Assembly (NCBI GenBank): GCA_014379925.1 | Contig: JACMKY010000597.1 | Location: 1 to 7,864, forward strand | DNA length: 7,864 bases | From: Cytophagales bacterium | GTDB lineage: Bacteria > Bacteroidota > Bacteroidia > Cytophagales > ES-bin-26 | Direction of reading: 5' to 3' | Translations under genes and position numbers: made by a program | Notes under the pieces: model-generated | The model's database searches: none | Seen by the model: only the letters and a program-made list of their open reading frames with translations | What the model was told of the DNA's origin: nothing | Shown here: positions 1-3,920 of the stretch, in pieces | Position numbering within the stretch: position 1 is the stretch's first letter | Layout: every line of letters starts with the position of its first letter

Positions 1-18
1 AACGTGAACTATGGATTA
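1..18. repeat. Left terminal inverted repeat of the IS982 element
   Basis: The sequence AACGTGAACTATGGATTA is the exact reverse complement of 1007-1024. The stop codon of the transposase (TAA on the minus strand, 16-18) lies inside this repeat, so the reading frame runs right up to the element end. Confidence 0.92.
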
Positions 19-951
19 CACAACGAGTAAGTTATGCGCTTGCGGCAAGTAAACGGAAGGCTTGTTTTCATAAAAACAGTAAGCGATCAAACCCGAAAAA
101 AGATGCGCCAGTGCATTGATTGGCTTTCGATGTCTGGAATGCTCAATATCAAAAACGGAGGTAAGAATATCATTAACTGATTCAATAACGGCCCGCTTCC
201 TGAGTTTTATCTTTTGATCCATTTTTACTAAAACGTTCTTCATATTGCTTCTGATTCTGGTGACAATCAACAAGCCTTTCTCGTAGAAAAATTCAAACAA
301 CTTACTCAAGTAACCGCGATCTCCGTAACATTCCCCTTTTAAGGTAACCAGTAGTGTCCTGAGCACCTCTTCGTTATTGTCAGCCACATTGCCGGCCGTG
401 ATGAGAAAGTTCATAATCTCACCTAAGTTGTTGATAACCAGATGCAATTTGAACCCATAAAACCATCCCGTAGAGGACTTACCTCGTTTAGCTTGGTCTT
501 GGAAGACCCGGTGCGAATGGATTCTTCGATTGTGGCAAACGACTAGTTTTTTACTGTCAATGAAATATAAATTCGTTGCTTTACTGGATAAAGTACGGTA
601 TTTCAAAAACAAGTATAATCCGGGTAAAATACGCGTAATCAAACACAAAAAGCGTTCATAAGAAACCAGTTTCGGGAAATAGCTTTTCAAGATAGGTACC
701 ACCATTTGCTGATAATAATATTGAAAGCATTTATATCCCGACTCGTGATAAAAAACGCAGATACTCATTAGCTCGCTATCGCATAGATTGGGTTTTCGAG
801 TAGCCATAGTCAACCGATTAGTTTCCAGTTTCCATTGCTCCAAGGCAATACAAAACTCATCGAGGTGAAAAAAGAGTTCAATCAGCTTATTTTCTTTATC
901 TTGCCTGAGCATAGGGTTTGAATTTTGGGGGTTTGGAAAGTGAGATTTCAC
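16..951 (-). CDS. IS982-family DDE transposase
   Basis: The protein catalyses cut-and-paste or related DNA transposition of its own element. It has 311 residues from a GTG start at 951, or 298 from an in-frame ATG at 912; members of about 290-300 residues are usual, so the ATG is a serious alternative. The DDE catalytic triad is visible as D132 in the FIDSKK stretch, D211 in YGDRGY and E257 in RKRAVIESVND. The context around these (residues about 128-175, 207-215 and 250-290, including HSRHRKP near 271-276) is typical of IS982 rather than IS4 or IS5. No domain is missing. Codon use is AT-rich, unlike the host genes. No Shine-Dalgarno-like sequence precedes either start. On the minus strand a TTTG (1001-998), the Bacteroidota -33 motif, precedes a TA 17 nt downstream, but the rest of the -7 motif is poor. 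Transcription runs away from glpK. Family assignment is confident; the exact start is not. Confidence 0.93.
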   Translation of the reverse strand: MKSHFPNPQNSNPMLRQDKENKLIELFFHLDEFCIALEQWKLETNRLTMATRKPNLCDSELMSICVFYHESGYKCFQYYYQQMVVPILKSYFPKLVSYERFLCLITRILPGLYLFLKYRTLSSKATNLYFIDSKKLVVCHNRRIHSHRVFQDQAKRGKSSTGWFYGFKLHLVINNLGEIMNFLITAGNVADNNEEVLRTLLVTLKGECYGDRGYLSKLFEFFYEKGLLIVTRIRSNMKNVLVKMDQKIKLRKRAVIESVNDILTSVFDIEHSRHRKPINALAHLFSGLIAYCFYENKPSVYLPQAHNLLVV

Positions 952-1006
952 AAACTTACAAAATTTCTGCCCTATTGCTATTTAAACCCCTCACAGTCAA
1001 ACACTT

Positions 1007-1024
1007 TAATCCATAGTTCACGTT
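1007..1024. repeat. Right terminal inverted repeat of the IS982 element
   Basis: The sequence TAATCCATAGTTCACGTT is a perfect 18-bp inverted copy of bases 1-18. The match stops abruptly inward (19 against 1006 differs). It marks the right end of the element, with AACTTACCC next to it as the only visible target flank. Confidence 0.92.
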
Positions 1025-1130
1025 AACTTACCCATTCGAGGCGACAATTTGAAATGCACCCTGTTGAAATGAAGAACAAAAAATGCGGATTGCCGCCCGG
1101 CCCAATCGCACCGCATCCCTACGAAGTAGC

Positions 1131-1144
1131 GCCGCGAAGGCGGC
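1131..1144. other. Small GC-rich hairpin in the glpK leader
   Basis: GCCGC-GAAG-GCGGC is a five-base-pair perfect stem with a four-base loop. It sits in a GC-rich block (about 1083-1168) between two AT-richer stretches upstream of glpK. It has no T tract after it, so it is not an intrinsic terminator. It may be part of a dispersed intergenic repeat or a chance stem. A short stem like this is weak evidence on its own. Confidence 0.3.
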
Positions 1145-1249
1145 TCCGGACGGCGGCGAACCGGTCGAAGGATGGAATTGTTTTTTTTACTTCGACATTG
1201 GATATTGGGCGTTCTTCAGTTCGACATTCAGTTTCCCCCCACCAACCCT

Positions 1250-2749
1250 ATGCCTCCTCCCTACATCGCCGCCATTGACCAGGGCACGACCAGTACGCGC
1301 TTCATCGTGTTCGACCGGAAAGGAAACATCGTGTCCTCCGCCCAACAGGAACACCGGCAAATCTACCCGCAACCCGGCTGGGTGGAACACGACCCGGAAG
1401 AAATCTGGCGCAACACGCAGGCGGTGATCGGGGAGGCGCTGCAACGCGGCGGCCTGACGGCGGCGGACCTGGCGGCCGTGGGCATCACCAACCAACGCGA
1501 AACGGCCGTCGTATGGAACCCCAAAACGGGCCAGCCTTATTACCCCGCCATCGTGTGGCAGGATACGCGGGTGGGCGACTTGGTGCGGGAACTGGAAAAG
1601 GAGGGCGGCCAGGATCGTTTTCGCGTCAAAACGGGCCTGCCCCTGGCGACCTACTTCAGTGGGCTAAAAGTCAAGTGGATTCTCGACCACGTACCGGGTG
1701 TGCGCCAGGCCGCCGAAAACGGCGAGGCGTGGTTCGGAAACCTGGACGCCTACCTGATCTGGCACCTGACCGGCGGCGTGGACGGCGGCCGGCACCTGAC
1801 CGACGTGACCAACGCCAGCCGCACCCAACTGATGAACCTGCAAACCCTGAACTGGGACCGCGAGATCCTCAACACTTTCGGCATTCCGCGTCCGATGCTG
1901 CCCACCATCCGCTCCAGCAGCGAAGTCTACGGCGTGGCGACCGGCGCGCTGGCGGGCGTGGCCGTGGCGGGCGACCTGGGCGACCAGCAGGCGGCCCTGG
2001 TCGGGCAGACTTGTTTTCGGCCCGGGGAGGCGAAAAATACGTACGGTACCGGCTGTTTTATGCTCATGAACACGGGCCTCCACCCCGTGCCTTCCACCTA
2101 CGGCTTGCTCACTACCGTGGCGTATCAGTTTGGCAAGGACGCCGCGCACTACGCCCTCGAAGGCAGCGTGGCCATTGCCGGCGCCCTGGTGCAGTGGTTG
2201 CGCGACAACCTGGGAATGATCGAAAAGAGCAGCGACGTGGAAACGGTGGCGCGCACGGTGGAAGACAACGGGGGCGCGTATTTCGTGCCGGCCTTTTCCG
2301 GCCTCTACGCCCCCTACTGGAAAGCCGACGCGCGGGGCGTGGTGGCGGGTTTGACGCGCTACGTCAACCGGGGTCACCTGGCCCGGGCGGTGCTGGAAGC
2401 CACCGCCTACCAGACCCGCGAAGTACTCGATGCAATGGAAAAAGATTCCAACATTTCCATCAGTTCCCTGCGCGTGGACGGGGGAATGGTGGTAAACGAA
2501 CTGCTGATGCAGTTCCAGTCCGACATCCTGGACGTGCCGGTGGTTCGCCCGAAAATGATCGAAACCTCGGCGCTGGGAGCCGCCTACGCCGCCGGGTTGG
2601 CCGTGGGCTACTGGAATGATCTCGAAGACCTCACCCAAAATTGGGGCATCGACAAAACCTGGGAGCCGAACCTGAAGGAAGAACGGCGGGCGAAATTGTA
2701 CGCCGGCTGGAAGAAAGCGGTGGAGCGCTCGTTTGACTGGGCAGAATAA
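1250..2749 (+). CDS. glpK: Glycerol kinase
   Basis: This cytoplasmic FGGY-family kinase phosphorylates glycerol with ATP to sn-glycerol 3-phosphate, the entry step of glycerol catabolism and a source of phospholipid backbone. It has 499 residues, the family's usual length. From the ATG at 1250 the residues fall on Escherichia coli numbering: the phosphate-binding loop DQGTTSTR at 10-17, glycerol ligands R83 and E84 (GITNQRET), W103, Y135 and D245 (GDLGDQQ). The second ATP-binding part includes NTYGTGCF (263-270), EGSVAIAGA (304-312) and the FGGY signature area around RVDGGMVVNELLMQ (408-421). An in-frame ATG at 1172 would add 26 residues with no family counterpart, so 1250 is preferred. No ribosome binding site is visible. 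The loop before D245 (about 229-241) lacks the Arg236 and Gly234 of the E. coli fructose-1,6-bisphosphate site, and position 232 is Gly rather than the phosphorylatable His of some Gram-positive enzymes. No glpF or glpD is adjacent. The IS982 right end lies 225 bp upstream. Confidence 0.97.
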   Translation: MPPPYIAAIDQGTTSTRFIVFDRKGNIVSSAQQEHRQIYPQPGWVEHDPEEIWRNTQAVIGEALQRGGLTAADLAAVGITNQRETAVVWNPKTGQPYYPAIVWQDTRVGDLVRELEKEGGQDRFRVKTGLPLATYFSGLKVKWILDHVPGVRQAAENGEAWFGNLDAYLIWHLTGGVDGGRHLTDVTNASRTQLMNLQTLNWDREILNTFGIPRPMLPTIRSSSEVYGVATGALAGVAVAGDLGDQQAALVGQTCFRPGEAKNTYGTGCFMLMNTGLHPVPSTYGLLTTVAYQFGKDAAHYALEGSVAIAGALVQWLRDNLGMIEKSSDVETVARTVEDNGGAYFVPAFSGLYAPYWKADARGVVAGLTRYVNRGHLARAVLEATAYQTREVLDAMEKDSNISISSLRVDGGMVVNELLMQFQSDILDVPVVRPKMIETSALGAAYAAGLAVGYWNDLEDLTQNWGIDKTWEPNLKEERRAKLYAGWKKAVERSFDWAE

Positions 2750-2767
2750 ATGCCCGGATTGAAATTC

Positions 2768-2783
2768 TATTTTTATAAAAATA
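2768..2783. repeat. 16-bp perfect AT-only palindrome after glpK
   Basis: TATTTTTATAAAAATA reads identically on both strands and begins 19 bp after the glpK stop. It has no GC pairs, so as RNA it would be a weak hairpin followed by AATAC, which makes a poor intrinsic terminator. It could instead be a protein binding site or a chance product of local AT richness. No better terminator was seen between glpK and the TPR gene. Confidence 0.35.
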
Positions 2784-2829
2784 ATACTTCCCTCCGTACA
2801 CAATAAAAACCATTTTCGTATTTAAAAAA

Positions 2830-2886
2830 CTGAATTGAAAGCTTTTGCAATGTATTTTGATTCACGGGTACTCATCCTGAATTGAA
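2830..2886. repeat. 10-bp direct repeat pair upstream of the TPR gene
   Basis: CTGAATTGAA occurs at 2830-2839 and again at 2877-2886, a start-to-start distance of 47 bp. The pair lies in the AT-rich spacer before the TPR gene start at 2958. It could be a pair of regulatory sites or the remains of a small duplication, but repeats of this length arise easily in AT-rich DNA. A poorly matching promoter-like TATTTTG lies between the copies (2853-2859). Confidence 0.3.
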
Positions 2887-2957
2887 CTTTGGCTAGGTTA
2901 CTTTTCTGCGTTCCGGTTCATTCAACGTCGTACTTACTCAACCACCGCGCGACTTGT

Positions 2958-3752
2958 ATGAGAGAAATATACCTGCCTTCGTTCACCGAGATTTTCCCCA
3001 AAGTTTTTCTGGCGGTTCTCCTGAGCTGCTTCGCCCTGGTGGCGCTGGGACAAGACCCGACCGACCAGCGGGCAACCGCCCGGCTTCAGGCGGGGGACAC
3101 GCTGGGAGCCATCGCCGTGCTGAAAAAAGAACTGACGTCGGTTCGCAAACCCGCCGACGTAGCCAACGCGGAAGGCTTCATCAAGTACCTGCAACACGAT
3201 GACGCGGGGGCGCTGGAAGACTTTGACCGGGCCATCGACCTGAATGCCGACCACGCCGTAGCGTATCACAACCGGGCATTGGTCGAAGGTCGGCTGGCCA
3301 TGGACAGCGAAGCCGCCGGGGATTACGCGGCGGCCATCCGCATTGATCCGTACTTTCTGGCGGCTTACTGGAGCCGGGGGCTGGCCAAGGCCGGGACCGG
3401 AAACTACGCGGAGGCCGTTCGGGACTTTTCCTCCGTTCTGGCGATGAAGCCCGACTGGACGGCTGCCCTCTACCAACGCGCACTGGCCTACGGCCGGCTG
3501 AAAGAATACAAGAGGCAGGTGAGTGACCTGGATCAGATCGTTCGGTTGACCCCGCACGACGTCAAAGTTTACCTGGCGCGGGGAATGGCCAAAGCCCGTC
3601 AGGGTCGTTACGACGAGGCCGTGGATGATTACGACCTGGCCCTGGGCCTGGAGCCGGAAAACCACGACGCCCGTTTTCATAAAAACGCCGCGGAAGAAAA
3701 AGCATTTGGCCGCCGGGCGGGTACGGAAGCCTTGACCAGCACCAAAGAATAA
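2958..3752 (+). CDS. Secreted tetratricopeptide (TPR) repeat protein
   Basis: This 264-residue protein of unknown specific function is built almost entirely from TPR units, which normally form a helical scaffold for protein binding. Residues 1-31 are a signal peptide: hydrophobic stretch about 16-30, then cleavage predicted after ALG (31), leaving Gln32 at the mature N-terminus. LLSC at 21-24 resembles a lipobox, but the hydrophobic segment continues for several residues after it, so signal peptidase I is favoured. Five 34-residue repeats can be aligned at about 67-100, 101-134, 135-168, 169-202 and 203-236. Y103, Y137, L171 and Y205 fall in register, and repeats tend to end in a D/N-P or K-P turn. 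The tail (237-264) is charged and ends the protein without a further domain. The ATG at 2958 is preferred over an in-frame TTG at 2889, because only the ATG places the signal peptide at the N-terminus. The gene is codirectional with glpK but 208 bp away, so cotranscription is doubtful. It ends just before a strong terminator and converges on the CHU_C gene. It probably acts in the periplasm or envelope. Confidence 0.88.
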   Translation: MREIYLPSFTEIFPKVFLAVLLSCFALVALGQDPTDQRATARLQAGDTLGAIAVLKKELTSVRKPADVANAEGFIKYLQHDDAGALEDFDRAIDLNADHAVAYHNRALVEGRLAMDSEAAGDYAAAIRIDPYFLAAYWSRGLAKAGTGNYAEAVRDFSSVLAMKPDWTAALYQRALAYGRLKEYKRQVSDLDQIVRLTPHDVKVYLARGMAKARQGRYDEAVDDYDLALGLEPENHDARFHKNAAEEKAFGRRAGTEALTSTKE

Positions 3753-3774
3753 CGCCCCCCGAATTGTAGCCTTA

Positions 3775-3790
3775 CCGGATTTGGATCCGG
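3775..3790 (+). other. Small hairpin ahead of the main terminator
   Basis: CCGGAT-TTGG-ATCCGG is a six-base-pair perfect stem with a four-base loop, 22 bases after the TPR gene stop and 13 bases before the strong terminator stem. No T tract follows it. It may stabilise the transcript 3' end together with the terminator, or be incidental. Confidence 0.35.
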
Positions 3791-3803
3791 AAGACCCTGC
3801 TTG

Positions 3804-3833
3804 CCCGCCCGGAACCTTCCGGGCGGGTTTTTT
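3804..3833 (+). terminator. Strong rho-independent terminator of the TPR gene
   Basis: An 11-bp perfect inverted repeat (CCCGCCCGGAA at 3804-3814 and its complement at 3817-3827) is separated by two bases and followed directly by six Ts (3828-3833). In RNA the innermost pair would open to give a small loop, leaving about ten mostly G-C pairs. It lies 51 bp after the TPR stop codon. The T tract is only on the plus-strand side, so the site should stop transcription from the TPR gene but not the converging transcript from the minus-strand gene. Confidence 0.92.
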
Positions 3834-3920
3834 CGGATCCGCTCCGCAGGCAAGGCGCACTTTTGGGGCAGTCAACGACCGCCGGGGAAGCCGGGCGGGT
3901 AGCAGTCAATGGTTGGTTTG

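Larger units (their letters stand above)
1..1024 (-). mobile_element. IS982-family insertion sequence, apparently complete
   Basis: This is a roughly 1-kb element bounded by perfect 18-bp terminal inverted repeats (1-18 and 1007-1024). It contains one full-length DDE transposase reading frame on the minus strand. Overall size, single-ORF organisation and transposase sequence fit the IS982 family. The element is visibly AT-rich, whereas the flanking genes are GC-rich, which points to acquisition from elsewhere. The window opens exactly on the first repeat base, so the left flank and any target-site duplication cannot be seen. The right flank begins AACTTACCC. If the real end lies a few bases further out, the element would extend past the left edge. 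No internal stop or frameshift is visible, so it may still be active, which is inference. Confidence 0.9.

Noticed and set aside
1178..1210. Possible glpK promoter, TTG followed 22 bases later by TATTGGG
   Set aside because: Both elements match the Bacteroidota consensus (TTTG and TAnnTTTG) poorly and the spacing is long. It is not strong enough to list as a feature.
1172..1249. N-terminal extension of GlpK from the upstream ATG at 1172
   Set aside because: The 26 extra residues come from a T-run and non-conserved sequence. The ATG at 1250 gives exact register with the known glycerol kinase N-terminus and the usual length.
1054..1427. Overlapping plus-strand open frames starting at 1054 and 1083 upstream of and into glpK
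   Set aside because: They overlap each other and the glpK start in other frames, contain low-complexity Arg/Pro/Ser-rich residues, and match no recognisable family. They look like chance frames in GC-rich DNA.
1664..2803. Long minus-strand open frame opposite glpK
   Set aside because: It is fully antisense to a gene with all its catalytic residues, and its His/Gly/Val-rich translation resembles no family. It is the expected shadow of GC-rich codon use.
2889..2957. TTG-initiated extension of the TPR protein
   Set aside because: It would put 23 residues in front of a well-formed signal peptide. The ATG at 2958 is the sensible start.
3021..3032. Lipoprotein signal (LLSC) in the TPR protein
   Set aside because: The hydrophobic core continues past the cysteine (FALVAL) to a good signal peptidase I site after ALG, which is unlike a lipobox followed by a polar linker.
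2934..3875. Minus-strand open frame opposite the TPR gene that also crosses the terminator
   Set aside because: It runs through the intrinsic terminator, lies antisense to clear TPR repeats and shows no family resemblance.
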